Source: Pseudomonadota bacterium (GTDB lineage Bacteria; Pseudomonadota; Gammaproteobacteria; Steroidobacterales; Steroidobacteraceae). From it: a stretch of DNA of 64,000 nt. The translations under genes and the position numbers were made by a program. Within the stretch, counting starts at the first letter, position 1; the number at the start of each line of letters is the position of its first letter. The notes beneath the pieces were generated by a model. That model worked only from the letters and a program-made list of their open reading frames with translations. It ran no database searches and had not been told where the DNA came from. Positions 8,801 through 18,577 of this stretch are shown piece by piece. The stretch covers positions 372,001 through 436,000 of the forward strand of contig JAFEDS010000010.1 of assembly GCA_018241505.1 (NCBI GenBank). The letters are read 5' to 3'.

Positions 8801-10501
8801 ATGACTGTTCTCGGGAAGCTGGCGTACGCCCGCGGTAACTCATCTCCGCCATTGATTGAGTGGACGATTGGCGCCCTGTTCGAGCAGATCGTGCGCGCCC
8901 ATCACGATCGGGAAGCACTGGTCGTACGTCATCAGGACTGCCGATTGACGTATGCGCAGCTCGCTCGCCGGGTGGACACCCTCGGAGCGGGGTTGCTGGC
9001 GCTGGGTCTGCGAAAAGGCGACCGCGTGGGAATCTGGAGTCCGAATTGTGTCGAGTGGCTGCTCGTCCAGCTCGCCACCGCCAAGGCAGGACTCATTCTC
9101 GTCAACATCAATCCCGCGTATCGGGTCGTCGAGCTACAGTACGCACTCAACAAGGTGGGATGCAAGGCGCTGGTCATGAGCGCCCGGGTCCGTTCGAGCG
9201 ACTACCTGGGCATGTTGGTCGGGCTGGCTCCGGAGCTGCGGACGTGCCGTCCAGGCGAGTTGCGTTCAGCCGCTCTGCCGGACTTGCGGACCGTCATTTG
9301 CCTGAGCCAGTGTGACGCGGGCGGCATTCTGCACTTCGATGCGGTGTCACAGGGAGCAACCGATGCCAGCCGTGCGCAGCTCGCTGCAATCGCCGCCACT
9401 CTCGTACCCGATGATGCGGTCAACATACAATTCACCTCCGGCACAACCGGCGCGCCCAAGGGTGCGACGCTGACTCATCGCAACATCCTGAACAACGGCT
9501 TTCTCGTCGGCGAGGCTCTTGGGTTCACTGAAGCAGACCGCCTGTGCATTCCCGTCCCGCTCTATCACTGCTTCGGCATGGTGATGGGCAACCTCGGGTG
9601 CATCACCCATGGCGCTACGATGATCTACCCTTCCGAGTTGTTTGATCCTCTGGCTGTACTGCAGGCAATTGAAGCTGAACGCTGCACGGCCCTTTACGGC
9701 GTGCCCACGATGTTCATTGCCCAGCTCGGGCACCCCGAGTTTTCACGTTTCGATCTGTCGAGCCTGCGCACGGGAATCATGTCCGGGGCACCGTGTCCGA
9801 TCGAAGTCATGCGGCAGGTTGCATCTGTCATGCATATGCGGGAGGTCACCATCGCGTATGGCATGACGGAAACTTCTCCCGTATCCACGCAGACGAGCCG
9901 TAGCGACCCAATAGAGCGCCGCGTGTCAACCGTTGGCCGCGTTCAGCCTCATGTCGAAATCCAACTCGTTGATGAGTCAGGTACCCCGGTCGCGCGCGGG
10001 CTGCCCGGTGAGTTTTGCACTCGCGGTTATTCCGTGATGCGCGGCTATTGGGGAGATGACACGCGAACACGGGAGGCAATTGACGCGGACGGATGGATGC
10101 ACACAGGCGATCTGGCGGTTATGGATGACGACGGCTATGTCCGTATTGTCGGGCGGCTGAAGGACATGGTGATTCGCGGCGGCGAGAACATCTATCCGCG
10201 CGAAATTGAAGAGTATCTGTACCGCAATCCGCAGGTGCAGGATGTGAGTGTCGTCGGGGTTCCCGACCCGAAATATGGCGAAGAACTGTGCGCATGTATC
10301 ATCTTGCGTGAGGGATCGAGCGCCACAGAGGATGACATGCGCGAGTTTTGCCGTGGACAGATCGCCCACTACAAGGTGCCGCGGTACGTGCGCTTTGTCC
10401 GGCAGTTTCCGATGACCATTACCGGCAAGGTTCAAAAGTATTTGCTGCGGGAGCAGTCGGCGCAGGAGTTGGGACTGGAGGAGCCCTCACGGACGGCGTG
10501 A
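8801..10501 (+). CDS. AMP-forming acyl-CoA synthetase
   Basis: ANL-superfamily ligase of 566 residues that activates a carboxylate to its acyl-CoA with ATP. Motifs in order: P-loop [11 protein letters not shown], then YGMTETSP, the [16 protein letters not shown] hinge region, [14 protein letters not shown], and the C-terminal catalytic Lys in ITGKVQKY. The pattern resembles medium-chain/ACSF2-like synthetases more than dedicated benzoate-CoA ligases. I chose ATG 8801, preceded by GGGGG at 8788-8792, over an in-frame GTG at 8732. Together with the BzdR-like regulator it hints that an aromatic or aliphatic acid is committed to CoA-dependent degradation. Confidence 0.92.
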   Translation: MTVLGKLAYARGNSSPPLIEWTIGALFEQIVRAHHDREALVVRHQDCRLTYAQLARRVDTLGAGLLALGLRKGDRVGIWSPNCVEWLLVQLATAKAGLILVNINPAYRVVELQYALNKVGCKALVMSARVRSSDYLGMLVGLAPELRTCRPGELRSAALPDLRTVICLSQCDAGGILHFDAVSQGATDASRAQLAAIAATLVPDDAVNIQFTSGTTGAPKGATLTHRNILNNGFLVGEALGFTEADRLCIPVPLYHCFGMVMGNLGCITHGATMIYPSELFDPLAVLQAIEAERCTALYGVPTMFIAQLGHPEFSRFDLSSLRTGIMSGAPCPIEVMRQVASVMHMREVTIAYGMTETSPVSTQTSRSDPIERRVSTVGRVQPHVEIQLVDESGTPVARGLPGEFCTRGYSVMRGYWGDDTRTREAIDADGWMHTGDLAVMDDDGYVRIVGRLKDMVIRGGENIYPREIEEYLYRNPQVQDVSVVGVPDPKYGEELCACIILREGSSATEDDMREFCRGQIAHYKVPRYVRFVRQFPMTITGKVQKYLLREQSAQELGLEEPSRTA

Positions 10502-10646
10502 GATGAAAAATTCGCTCGATTCGTGACAGCCCATACCGATGTATGCATAAACGGGACAGAAGGACCGACACAGTCCGGGCCCAACTCCAACTTTGCTGTA
10601 GAAACCTCCATTGAATTCGTCAAACTGAAAGCTGCCTGAAGGTGAA

Positions 10647-11498
10647 TTGCGCGACAATGGTTGGATGCAAATCATCAAAGCGCCGGCTTCGCCGCGATCA
10701 CGCAATCTCGTGTTTACTTCCGCCGGAGACCTGTCGAATCTGCATCATTGGCTGAACGGCACACGGGACTTCGACCTGTGGGTCGTGTATTACGGTGACA
10801 GCGAAGACAACACTTACGTTGCGGAGGCCGACTTCTACGCTCGCGCCCGCGGTACCAAATTCCAGAACCTGTACGGTGTTTATGAACGCTGCGCGGCGGC
10901 TGTTTCGCAGTACGACGCCGTCATGGTGTTGGACGATGACATTGTGATTGATGCAAGTGGATTGACCCGGCTGTTCGAAATCCGCCGGGAACACAACTTA
11001 TGGGTCGTTCAACCGGCGTTCAGGTTGGCGGGCAAGGTCAGTTGGGATATCACGCGCGTCGCACCCGCCGCACGGCTGCGGTATACGAATTTCATTGAAA
11101 TGACCTGCCCCCTGTTTCGCCGCGATAAGCTCGATGCATTCATGGCGGAATTCGATCCCCAATTGAGCGGCTACGGGGAGGACTGGTGGTTTCTGCATTT
11201 GCTCGGCCCCGATCTGGACAACCGACTGGCAGTCGCGGATGAGGTTTCGTGCATCAATCCCTTCGACAATACGAAAGGCGGCCGGCGCGAAATCGACCGC
11301 GCGAGCTCCGAGGACGAACGTAAGGCGGTGTGGGAGAGGATCAAGCACGCTCGCGGCCTGGATGAGCAGGGGCGCGTTCACGTCGAATATGGCCGAATCA
11401 ACAATTCCCTATGGGGAACCGCCAAGGCGCTGGCCCGTTACGTCCCGGACTGGACCTATTTGAAGGCAAAGCAGATTGCGCGATCGCTGCTTCACTGA
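10647..11498 (+). CDS. DUF707-like putative glycosyltransferase
   Basis: A 283-residue soluble protein resembling the DUF707 family. It has RNLVFTSAGD near the N-terminus, a VMVLDDDIVI acidic motif typical of GT-A nucleotide-sugar sites, the FIEMTCPLFRR segment and a GYGEDWWF motif. It probably transfers a sugar, but no family member of known function is close enough to name a substrate. The TTG at 10647 is preceded by GAAGGTGA; an ATG at 10665 lacks a ribosome site. The next gene starts inside its last 23 bp, so the pair are translationally linked. The 145 bp upstream hold no clear gene. Confidence 0.7.
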   Translation: MRDNGWMQIIKAPASPRSRNLVFTSAGDLSNLHHWLNGTRDFDLWVVYYGDSEDNTYVAEADFYARARGTKFQNLYGVYERCAAAVSQYDAVMVLDDDIVIDASGLTRLFEIRREHNLWVVQPAFRLAGKVSWDITRVAPAARLRYTNFIEMTCPLFRRDKLDAFMAEFDPQLSGYGEDWWFLHLLGPDLDNRLAVADEVSCINPFDNTKGGRREIDRASSEDERKAVWERIKHARGLDEQGRVHVEYGRINNSLWGTAKALARYVPDWTYLKAKQIARSLLH

Positions 11499-12366
11499 AG
11501 CGCTGTATCCCAGGCTCAACCTGGCCTCCAAGGAGGATCAAATCGCGACGGTGCCTGCAGGGACCGCCGTGCCTCGGATCCTTCATCAGACGTACCCTAC
11601 TAAAGAGTTACCGGCGCCCCTGCGGGGTGCCGTCGAACGTACTCGCGCTGCAAGCCCGAACTGGGATCATCGTCTCTACGACGACAATGACATCGTCAAC
11701 TACATCCGGAAGGAGTACGGCGAGACCATACTGGCCGCCTATTTGCGAATCGACCCCATGTATGGCGCTGCGCGCGCTGACCTCTTTCGCTACCTGTTGA
11801 TGTACAGAACAGGCGGTGTCTATCTGGATATCAAGAGCGTAGCTACGCGTGCATTGGACGATGTAATCCGGCCTGAGGACACTTACATCCTGTCACAATG
11901 GCATGGTAAGCGGTTTGCCGGCATGGGCATGGGGGTTCACCGCGCGCTGCGCGGAATTGTGGGAACCGAGTATCAGCAATGGCACATTGTTGCGGCCCCG
12001 GGGCATCCGTTCCTCGAGAGAGTCATTGAGAACGTGTTGCGCAACCTCAGGATCTATAACCCCGGCATCCACGGCGCCGGAAAAAGAGGCGTGCTCTCGG
12101 TGACCGGCCCGATTGCGTATACTCTGGCAATCCACCCACTCCTGCGCCTGCACTCGCACAGGTTCGCCGACAGCGCCGAGGAGCTCGGATTTGACTACAA
12201 CGTGTTCATGACCGGGCGCAATTCCTCCGCCCATCATTTTCTGTTCCGCTCGCATTATGCCGTGCTCCAACGGCCCATCGTTGCCGTGGGACCCGTCAGT
12301 CGCGTGTATGGTTTTCCTTTTCGCGCCGGTCGAAAGTTGTTGCGCATGGCGCGGCTCGTCGATTAG
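11476..12366 (+). CDS. Glycosyltransferase with DXD sugar-binding motif (OCH1/TcdA-like)
   Basis: This 296-residue protein matches the glycosyltransferase family with a DXD sugar-binding region. RILHQTYPT lies near residue 35, and ARADLFRYLLMYRTGGVYLDIKS carries the DXD motif (YLDIK). Such enzymes add hexoses to surface polysaccharides or lipids. The TTG start lies inside the preceding gene; no better downstream start keeps the conserved N-terminus. With the methyltransferase that follows, it probably decorates a surface glycan. No TM segment is obvious. Confidence 0.8.
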   Translation: MRDRCFTEALYPRLNLASKEDQIATVPAGTAVPRILHQTYPTKELPAPLRGAVERTRAASPNWDHRLYDDNDIVNYIRKEYGETILAAYLRIDPMYGAARADLFRYLLMYRTGGVYLDIKSVATRALDDVIRPEDTYILSQWHGKRFAGMGMGVHRALRGIVGTEYQQWHIVAAPGHPFLERVIENVLRNLRIYNPGIHGAGKRGVLSVTGPIAYTLAIHPLLRLHSHRFADSAEELGFDYNVFMTGRNSSAHHFLFRSHYAVLQRPIVAVGPVSRVYGFPFRAGRKLLRMARLVD

Positions 12367-12389
12367 CCACTGGCGGCGCGGGAGATTGC

Positions 12390-13142
12390 ATGAGAAAGCT
12401 CGTTGGATCCATTGCGCGCCGGACACTGCCGCGCCCTCTCCTTGCGGCCTACCGCAACTTCCGCGCCGCACGGTTGCCGACGGAAGAAGTATTCACGCGC
12501 ATCTACTCCCAGAATGAATGGGGAGGCAACCCTGGTGAGTTCCACTCGGGGTCCGGCTCCGGACTGGCCGCTACCGCGCCCTATGTGACGCAAATTCGGG
12601 ATGCGTTGGCGTCATTAAGCGCCGACCCACTGCGCATGGTTGATTTAGGTTGCGGTGACTTCCGCATCGGCGAAAAGCTGGCGCCTGCCTGCGCTTCCTA
12701 CGTGGGCGTCGACATCGTGCAGCCGCTGATTGAGCATCACCGGTCCCGGTTTGGCAGCGAGCGTGTTTCCTTCGTCCATGCCAACATGATTGAGGATCCG
12801 CTCCCTCCCGGAGACATCTGCTGCGTCAGACAAGTCCTGCAACACCTGTCCAACGCGCAGATTTGCGCCGTGCTGCCGAAGCTCGATCAATATCGCTGGT
12901 GCTTCATTACGGAGCACCATCCTTCGGATGGCTACCTGCGCGCCATGAATCTCGACAAAGTGCACGGCAAGGACGTGCGTGTTACGCAGGGATCCGGTGT
13001 ATTCCTGGATGCACCGCCCTTCAACATCCCCAAACACCGCTACCGCTGGCTGTTTGACGTGCCGGGACCCGTTGATCTGGGCAACGGCGATGCCGGGATC
13101 ATCAGGACCTTTCTGTTGACGTCTTCTGTGACCTGCGTCTAA
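12390..13142 (+). CDS. Class I SAM-dependent methyltransferase
   Basis: This 250-residue protein has a Rossmann methyltransferase core. Motif I is VDLGCGDFRIGE (about residues 80-92), an acidic motif II lies at VGVDIVQPLIE, and VRQVLQHLS follows near 150. The acceptor is not identifiable. GGGAG precedes the ATG by about 6 nt and the gene begins 23 bp after the second glycosyltransferase gene, so all three probably act on one surface carbohydrate. Confidence 0.85.
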   Translation: MRKLVGSIARRTLPRPLLAAYRNFRAARLPTEEVFTRIYSQNEWGGNPGEFHSGSGSGLAATAPYVTQIRDALASLSADPLRMVDLGCGDFRIGEKLAPACASYVGVDIVQPLIEHHRSRFGSERVSFVHANMIEDPLPPGDICCVRQVLQHLSNAQICAVLPKLDQYRWCFITEHHPSDGYLRAMNLDKVHGKDVRVTQGSGVFLDAPPFNIPKHRYRWLFDVPGPVDLGNGDAGIIRTFLLTSSVTCV

Positions 13143-13251
13143 TCCGGGGCAGCGTCCCCCGTTCACCCCTGGCCGCGCGTGACCTGCCTCACACTGGACC
13201 GGCGTTCCCCGCTGTTATCGTCGGTCGACCCTCCACCAAGGTGCCCGACTC

Positions 13252-13893
13252 ATGTACTCATCGAAGCCTGCGGGATGGCCCGGGCTGGCTCTGATCATAG
13301 CCACGTCGTTGACGGCTGGATGCGCGAGCATGAGCAAGGATGAATGTCTCGCGGTCGATTGGCGCACGATCGGCTACGAGGATGGCGTCGAAGGCCGATC
13401 CGGCGATCACATCGCGGAACACCGCAAAGCGTGCGCGAAGTATGGAGTGCGCGCGGACCTGGATCAGTACCAACAGGGCCGCAACCAGGGATTGCGCGAG
13501 TTCTGTCAGCCAACGAACGGCTACCGCATCGGTGTACGCGGTGGCAGCTACTACGGGGTCTGCCCGGTGGAGTTGGAACGCCCATTTCTCGCGGCGTACG
13601 ATTCCGGCCACCAACTCTATGTGCTCACGGCCCGAGTCTCCAACACCGCGGCTGAGTTGAGCTCCAAGCGCCGCGAGTTGGCCGGAGTCGAGCACGGCAT
13701 TCTGGAGAACTCGGTACAGGCAGTCGCCAGCAACAACGCGCCGGACGACCGGGCGCACTCGGTGCTCGATGTGGCCCAACTGGCCGAGCGCGCCGCTCAA
13801 CTCAAGATCGAGATCAGGCAGCTCAGCGAAACCAGCGTTCGCTACCAGCAGGAGCTGGATGCCTATCGGGCCAGCCATCCACCCATGAGCTGA
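13252..13893 (+). CDS. DUF2799 family lipoprotein
   Basis: A 213-residue protein with a lipoprotein signal peptide (lipobox around LTAGC, Cys24). The DUF2799 pattern follows: CLAVDWRTIGYEDGVEG, then CAKYGV, a GRNQGLREFC segment and a YYGVCP motif. Conserved cysteines suggest disulfides in the periplasm. The C-terminal third (about 130-205) is helical and probably coiled coil. Function is unknown in the family. AAGGTG lies upstream of the ATG, and it stands alone between two unrelated genes. Confidence 0.85.
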   Translation: MYSSKPAGWPGLALIIATSLTAGCASMSKDECLAVDWRTIGYEDGVEGRSGDHIAEHRKACAKYGVRADLDQYQQGRNQGLREFCQPTNGYRIGVRGGSYYGVCPVELERPFLAAYDSGHQLYVLTARVSNTAAELSSKRRELAGVEHGILENSVQAVASNNAPDDRAHSVLDVAQLAERAAQLKIEIRQLSETSVRYQQELDAYRASHPPMS

Positions 13894-13945
13894 TCCGTTA
13901 CAATACGCCGACCCAAGCTGAAAGCCCTGATGGGGAGGCGCCGCC

Positions 13946-14869
13946 ATGAAAGCAGTCCGAATCCACGCCTACGGCGGCCCCGAGCAATTGAAGTACGAGG
14001 CAGGGGTCCCAGAGCCCCAGCTCACCGCGACCTCGATCCTCATTAAAAGCGCTGCCGCCAGCGTCAACCCCATCGACTGGAAAATCCGCTCAGGAGCCAG
14101 GCAAAAGGACTTCCCGCGGGCCATGCCCTGCATCCTGGGCCGAGACGTGAGCGGAACCGTGCAGGCGGTGGGCACTGGCGTGCACAACTTCAAAGTGGGT
14201 GACCGGGTCGCTGCCTTCACGACAGCTACGTATGCCGAGCTGGTCGCGGTTGAGGCGGCAATCGTCACTCACCTGCCTGGGGGCCTCAATCTGGAAGAGG
14301 CCGCAGCAGTCCCCCTCGCCTGCCTCACAGGAGACCAACTCGTCCGTGTTGCAACTAAAGTGCGGCCCGGCGAAACCATCCTGGTCTCAGGCGCCATCGG
14401 CAGTGTTGGACGGGCGGCGCTTCACACCGCGAAGAAGCTGGGTGCGAAGGTCATCGCAGGCGTACGGGCCAAACAAATGGCCGAGGCAGAAGCGCTCAAA
14501 GCCTGGAGCATTGTTGCGATCGACGACGACCACGCCATTGCGCAGCTCGGCAAACTCGACGCGGTAGCGGATACCGTCGGACACGAGACAGCCATGAAGC
14601 TGCTCGCGAAGATCAGAGACGGCGGTTCATTCGGCTATGCATCAGTGCTTCCCGAGGACGCCAAAGCACACTATCCCGGTGTGGAAATCAAACGCGTGTT
14701 TGCAAAAGCGGATGCATCGAAGGTGCGGGAGTTCGCGGACGATGTTCGCGACGGCAAATTCACAATGCCCATCGGTCGCCGCCTGCCGTTGAGCGAAGCC
14801 GCCGAAGCCCATCGCCTGGGCGAGAAAGGCGGCATTGGCAAGATCCTGCTGCTGCCGGCCCGGGACTGA
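13946..14869 (+). CDS. Zinc-free NADP-dependent oxidoreductase (quinone oxidoreductase-like MDR)
   Basis: Medium-chain dehydrogenase/reductase of 307 residues with a GroES-like N-terminal domain (ASVNPIDWKIRSG, LGRDVSGTV) and a Rossmann domain starting at VSGAIGSVGRAA. The structural and catalytic zinc ligands of classical alcohol dehydrogenases are absent, placing it among quinone/enone reductases. A GGGGAGG ribosome site precedes the ATG. It is convergent with cstA, 37 bp apart. The physiological substrate is unknown. Confidence 0.88.
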   Translation: MKAVRIHAYGGPEQLKYEAGVPEPQLTATSILIKSAAASVNPIDWKIRSGARQKDFPRAMPCILGRDVSGTVQAVGTGVHNFKVGDRVAAFTTATYAELVAVEAAIVTHLPGGLNLEEAAAVPLACLTGDQLVRVATKVRPGETILVSGAIGSVGRAALHTAKKLGAKVIAGVRAKQMAEAEALKAWSIVAIDDDHAIAQLGKLDAVADTVGHETAMKLLAKIRDGGSFGYASVLPEDAKAHYPGVEIKRVFAKADASKVREFADDVRDGKFTMPIGRRLPLSEAAEAHRLGEKGGIGKILLLPARD

Positions 14870-14906
14870 ACCAGGCCCGCACACACGGCGCACGACGCAA
14901 GATCCG

Positions 14907-16949
14907 TCAGGGCGCCGCGGCCTCCGCGGCCACCCTCGCTTCCGAATTCGGCGGCACCGGCAACCCGCGAACGACACGCAAACAAACCCGCAGCGTGTCA
15001 ACAATCACTACCCACAGCACAAACGCCAGGGTCACCGACAGCACCGCATCCAACCGCTGATTGAAAATCAACTGCGGCGCCACCGCCGCCTGGGCGGCCG
15101 GCAAGGTACCCGCAGCCAATTTGGCCGCCATATCATTGGCGGCGGCCAGGAACCCCACACGCACATCGGCGGACGCAACTTTCTCCCATGTAGCCACCGT
15201 GGTCACGATGGCCAGCCACGCCAACGGGGCGGCCGTAATCCATGCGTAGCGCAACTTGCCCTGCTTGACAATGATGCCCGTACAAACACTCAGCGCGATT
15301 CCCGCCAGAAGCTGGTTCGAGATGCCAAACAGGGGCCACAGGATGTTGATGCCTCCATTGGGGTCCACGACGCCGATATAAAGGAAATAGCCCCAACCGG
15401 CGACAATCAGTGCACTGGTAATGATGACAGACGGGTACCACGATGTACGGCCCAGGGCCGGCCAGACATGCGACAACGCATCCTGCAGCATGAATCGACC
15501 CACACGGGTACCGGCATCCAATGTCGTTAGAATGAATACCGCCTCGAACATGATGGCGAAGTGATACCACAAGGCCATCAGACCCTGGCCAAACAGCGAG
15601 CCGAGAATGCTCGACATGCCGACGGCCAGCGACGGCGCGCCGCCCGTGCGCGCGAACAGCGACGCCTCGCCCATTTGAGCGGCAAGAGCCTGCATGTGCT
15701 CTACCGCCACTGGAAATCCCCAACTGGAAATGGTCGCAACCGCGGCAGCGGGCGTGGCCCCCACTGCGCCGGCAGGCGCATTGATGGCAAAGAACACGCC
15801 AGGCTGCAGCAGGGTGGCTGCAATCAACGCCATGATGGCAACACCGGACTCCATTGCCATGCTGCCATAGCCGATCATGCGGATATCGCCCTCGTTGGTA
15901 ATCAACTTGGGCGTCGTACCGCTCGAGACCAGCGCGTGAAAGCCGGAGATGGCGCCGCAGGCAATGGTGATGAACGCGAACGGAAACAGGGCTCCGCCGA
16001 AGATCGGCCCACTGCCGTCAATAAACTGTGTAATGGCCGGCATCCGGATTTGCGGATGCATGGCCACCACGGCGATAGCCAACAGCGTGACGGTGCCCAG
16101 CTTCAAAAAGGTCGACAGATAGTCACGCGGCGCCAGCAACAGCCACACGGGCAACACCGCGGCTGTGAAGCCGTAGACAATCACCCATTTCGCCAAAGAA
16201 AGGCTGTCGAAATCGAACCAGGCGCGCAAGGTCTCGTTGCCGTTGACAGCACCCCCGCCGACTACAGCCAGCAGCAACAGTGTGATGCCGAGCAGTGAGC
16301 CCTCGAGGACCCGCCCGGGGCGCAGATTGCGCATATACAAGCCGACGAGGATGGCGATGGGGATTGTGGCGAACACAGTCGCAGTGGCCCACGGGCTGTG
16401 CTTCATTGCATTCACAACGACCAGTCCCAGCACGGCAATCAAGATAACCATGATGACGAGCGTGCCGGCTATGGCCGCGTAGCCACCGACCCGGCCGAGC
16501 TCATCCCGCGCCATTTGGCCCAGGCTGCGCCCGTCACGGCGCGTGGAGAGAAACAGCACGGTCATGTCCTGAACACACCCGCCCAACACCGCGCCAACCA
16601 GAATCCACAGAGTTCCGGGCAGATAGCCGAACTGCGCCGCCAGGGTCGGGCCGACCAGCGGCCCCGGTCCCGCAATGGCCGCAAAGTGATGGCCGAATAC
16701 TACCCAGCGATTGGTGGGTACGAAGTCGCGGCCGTTGTTGAAGCGGGTGGCCGGTGTCGGGCGTGAAGGATCCACCACGAGCACTTTTGCGGTAATCCAC
16801 GCACTGTAGAGCCGATAGCCGATCGCGTACACGCAGACCGCGGCAACCACGATCCACATTGCATTGATTGACTCGCCCCGGTGCAGGGCCAGGCCACCGA
16901 TAGCGAAGGCGCCGACGAGTGCCACCACCGCCCAAATCAACTTCTTCAT
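14907..16949 (-). CDS. cstA: Carbon starvation protein CstA family transporter
   Basis: Inner-membrane protein of 680 residues with many hydrophobic helices and the CstA signature near the N-terminus (RFNNGRDFVPTNRWVVFGHHFAAIAGPGPLVGP). Family members import peptides or pyruvate during carbon limitation. The ATG at 16949 follows GAGGA, and the N-terminus MKKLIW fits; an in-frame start 78 nt upstream would run into the cytochrome gene. It is the last gene of an apparent minus-strand operon with Lrp, HiPIP and cytochrome c genes, 16 bp after the cytochrome stop. Confidence 0.93.
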   Translation of the reverse strand: MKKLIWAVVALVGAFAIGGLALHRGESINAMWIVVAAVCVYAIGYRLYSAWITAKVLVVDPSRPTPATRFNNGRDFVPTNRWVVFGHHFAAIAGPGPLVGPTLAAQFGYLPGTLWILVGAVLGGCVQDMTVLFLSTRRDGRSLGQMARDELGRVGGYAAIAGTLVIMVILIAVLGLVVVNAMKHSPWATATVFATIPIAILVGLYMRNLRPGRVLEGSLLGITLLLLAVVGGGAVNGNETLRAWFDFDSLSLAKWVIVYGFTAAVLPVWLLLAPRDYLSTFLKLGTVTLLAIAVVAMHPQIRMPAITQFIDGSGPIFGGALFPFAFITIACGAISGFHALVSSGTTPKLITNEGDIRMIGYGSMAMESGVAIMALIAATLLQPGVFFAINAPAGAVGATPAAAVATISSWGFPVAVEHMQALAAQMGEASLFARTGGAPSLAVGMSSILGSLFGQGLMALWYHFAIMFEAVFILTTLDAGTRVGRFMLQDALSHVWPALGRTSWYPSVIITSALIVAGWGYFLYIGVVDPNGGINILWPLFGISNQLLAGIALSVCTGIIVKQGKLRYAWITAAPLAWLAIVTTVATWEKVASADVRVGFLAAANDMAAKLAAGTLPAAQAAVAPQLIFNQRLDAVLSVTLAFVLWVVIVDTLRVCLRVVRGLPVPPNSEARVAAEAAAP

Positions 16950-16965
16950 GCGGATCCTCGCGAAT

Positions 16966-18192
16966 CTAACGTTGCTTGGCGACCTGGGCGGCAGTGACGG
17001 CAGAGGCATTGTTGCCCCACGTGGCACGCAGGAACGTGCTCAGGGCGGCGATCTCATCGTCCTCGAGCTTGTCGCCAAAGCCTTCCATGGGCTTCCACCG
17101 CTTGGGCAGTGGCGGGTTGGGCAGCGGCGGGCCATAGATGATGGTGTTGATGAGCGAGGCCGGATTGCTCGCCTGCACGATGGGGCTGTCGGCCAGCCGC
17201 GCTCCTGAGTTTTCATCCTGGTTGCCCAGGCCCGTGGGCAGATGGCAGGTTCCGCATTGCACGTTGTAGACCGTTTCACCCGCCTGCATGACTTCCGCGC
17301 TGGGCTTCGACACCGATTCGGGCTTGCTGGCAGGAAGGCTCTTCAGGTAGACGGCCATTGCCTGTACATCGGAATCGCTCAGATTCCGGGTGCTGTTCAG
17401 AATGACTTCGTTCATCGGGCCATACGTCTCGGTAAAGGCGTTGCGGCCGGTTTTCAGGTAATCGGTGATGTCCTGGACCGACCAGGATTTGAGGCCGGTG
17501 GGCGCGGACGTCAGGTTGGGAGTTGACCAGACCTTCTGCTCGCCTCCCGGGACCGCAGCCGTGTACTCACCGCCGCTCATGACGAGATCGGAGCTTTCGG
17601 CACCGAGGAAATTGCGCGGCGCGTGGCAGGCGTCGCAATGAGCGAGGGCCTGCACGAGATAAGCGCCACGATTCCATTGGGCCGGCTTGGACTTGTCCCC
17701 CACGAAACGACCTTCGGTGAAAAACAAGGTCTTCCACATACCCAGCGCCCAGCGCTGGTTGTAGGGAAAGTGCATCTTGTTTTCCGGCGCGGGCGCGTTC
17801 ACCGGCGCCAGCGATTTCAAATAGACAAACAGCGCGTGCGCGTCCGCGTCGGTCACTTTCGTAAAGGCTGTGTAGGGAAACGCCGGATACAGGTGTTCCC
17901 CGTTGGGTCGAACTCCGGTTCGCAGCGCGCGCACGAAATCCGCTTCGGACCACTTCCCGATTCCCGTTCCAGGATCGGGCGTGATGTTCGTCGAATAGAG
18001 CGTGCCAAAAGGCGTCTCAAATGCCAGGCCACCCGCGAACTTCTGCCCGCTCTCCTGCGTATGGCAGCTCACACAATTGCCCGCAACCGCCAGATAGCGC
18101 CCCCGCTCCACGGCGGGATCCGGCGTTTGCGCCTGCGCACCGGCGGCAAACGCCAGCAGCGGTACAACGGCCCGCAGCAGCGAACGAATCAA
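16966..18192 (-). CDS. Triheme c-type cytochrome (alcohol/gluconate dehydrogenase subunit type)
   Basis: Exported cytochrome of 408 residues with signal peptide (residues 1-21, ending GAQAQ) and three CXXCH haem sites: CVSCH (about 40-44), CDACH in the middle and CGTCH in the last third. The layout matches the membrane-bound triheme subunit of alcohol or gluconate dehydrogenases, which passes electrons to ubiquinone or an oxidase. No dehydrogenase subunit is encoded nearby. The TTG start at 18192 overlaps the HiPIP stop (TTGA); the longer upstream frame has no signal peptide and reads through HiPIP, so I rejected it. Confidence 0.88.
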   Translation of the reverse strand: MIRSLLRAVVPLLAFAAGAQAQTPDPAVERGRYLAVAGNCVSCHTQESGQKFAGGLAFETPFGTLYSTNITPDPGTGIGKWSEADFVRALRTGVRPNGEHLYPAFPYTAFTKVTDADAHALFVYLKSLAPVNAPAPENKMHFPYNQRWALGMWKTLFFTEGRFVGDKSKPAQWNRGAYLVQALAHCDACHAPRNFLGAESSDLVMSGGEYTAAVPGGEQKVWSTPNLTSAPTGLKSWSVQDITDYLKTGRNAFTETYGPMNEVILNSTRNLSDSDVQAMAVYLKSLPASKPESVSKPSAEVMQAGETVYNVQCGTCHLPTGLGNQDENSGARLADSPIVQASNPASLINTIIYGPPLPNPPLPKRWKPMEGFGDKLEDDEIAALSTFLRATWGNNASAVTAAQVAKQR

Positions 18193-18536
18193 CTCTTGGC
18201 ACTCCAGGAGTTGCAATGACCGTGGCTGTTGACCGGTCCGCCGGAAAACATGTCGCACGTACCACAGCCACCCGCGGTCGGGCCCGGATGAAAGAAGGAG
18301 CAGCCCGCACAGACCTGGCTGGGATTCGGTCCCGCTTCCGTATACTCGAGGCTCTTGCGTGTGCCCTGCTCGGCTTCCGACATGGCGCTGAGATCGGCGC
18401 AAACCGCGCCACCGGCGCCCGCGCTCGTCGTTGCAGCCTTCTGCCCGCAGCCGGGCAGCGCTACGAACACCGCGCCTGCCAGGGGCAGTTGCAGACTCTG
18501 TAACAGGACCGACCGGCGTGAAATCTTCGACTTCAT
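18189..18536 (-). CDS. High-potential iron-sulfur protein (HiPIP) with Tat-type signal
   Basis: This 115-residue protein starts with a twin-arginine-like signal (SRRSVLLQS) and a possible lipobox (LPGCG). The HiPIP cluster ligands follow: CAGC, then Cys in TCDMF and Cys in HCNSW. The usual Trp before the last cysteine is His. HiPIPs carry single electrons in the periplasm between cytochrome complexes and reductases. AGGGGAG precedes the ATG. It sits between an Lrp regulator and a triheme cytochrome c whose start overlaps its stop, suggesting the two carriers exchange electrons. Confidence 0.9.
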   Translation of the reverse strand: MKSKISRRSVLLQSLQLPLAGAVFVALPGCGQKAATTSAGAGGAVCADLSAMSEAEQGTRKSLEYTEAGPNPSQVCAGCSFFHPGPTAGGCGTCDMFSGGPVNSHGHCNSWSAKS

Positions 18537-18577
18537 GATGACTCCCCTTCAGGCAGACAGTAAAAAGCATACATGCA

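Noticed and set aside
10487-10705. Minus-strand frame across the gap between the acyl-CoA synthetase and DUF707-like genes
   Set aside because: It overlaps both well-supported plus-strand genes, has no family resemblance and no promoter or ribosome site evident.
18193-18570. N-terminal extension of the triheme cytochrome frame
   Set aside because: It reads through the HiPIP gene in another phase and encodes no domain. The signal peptide begins at the TTG at 18192.
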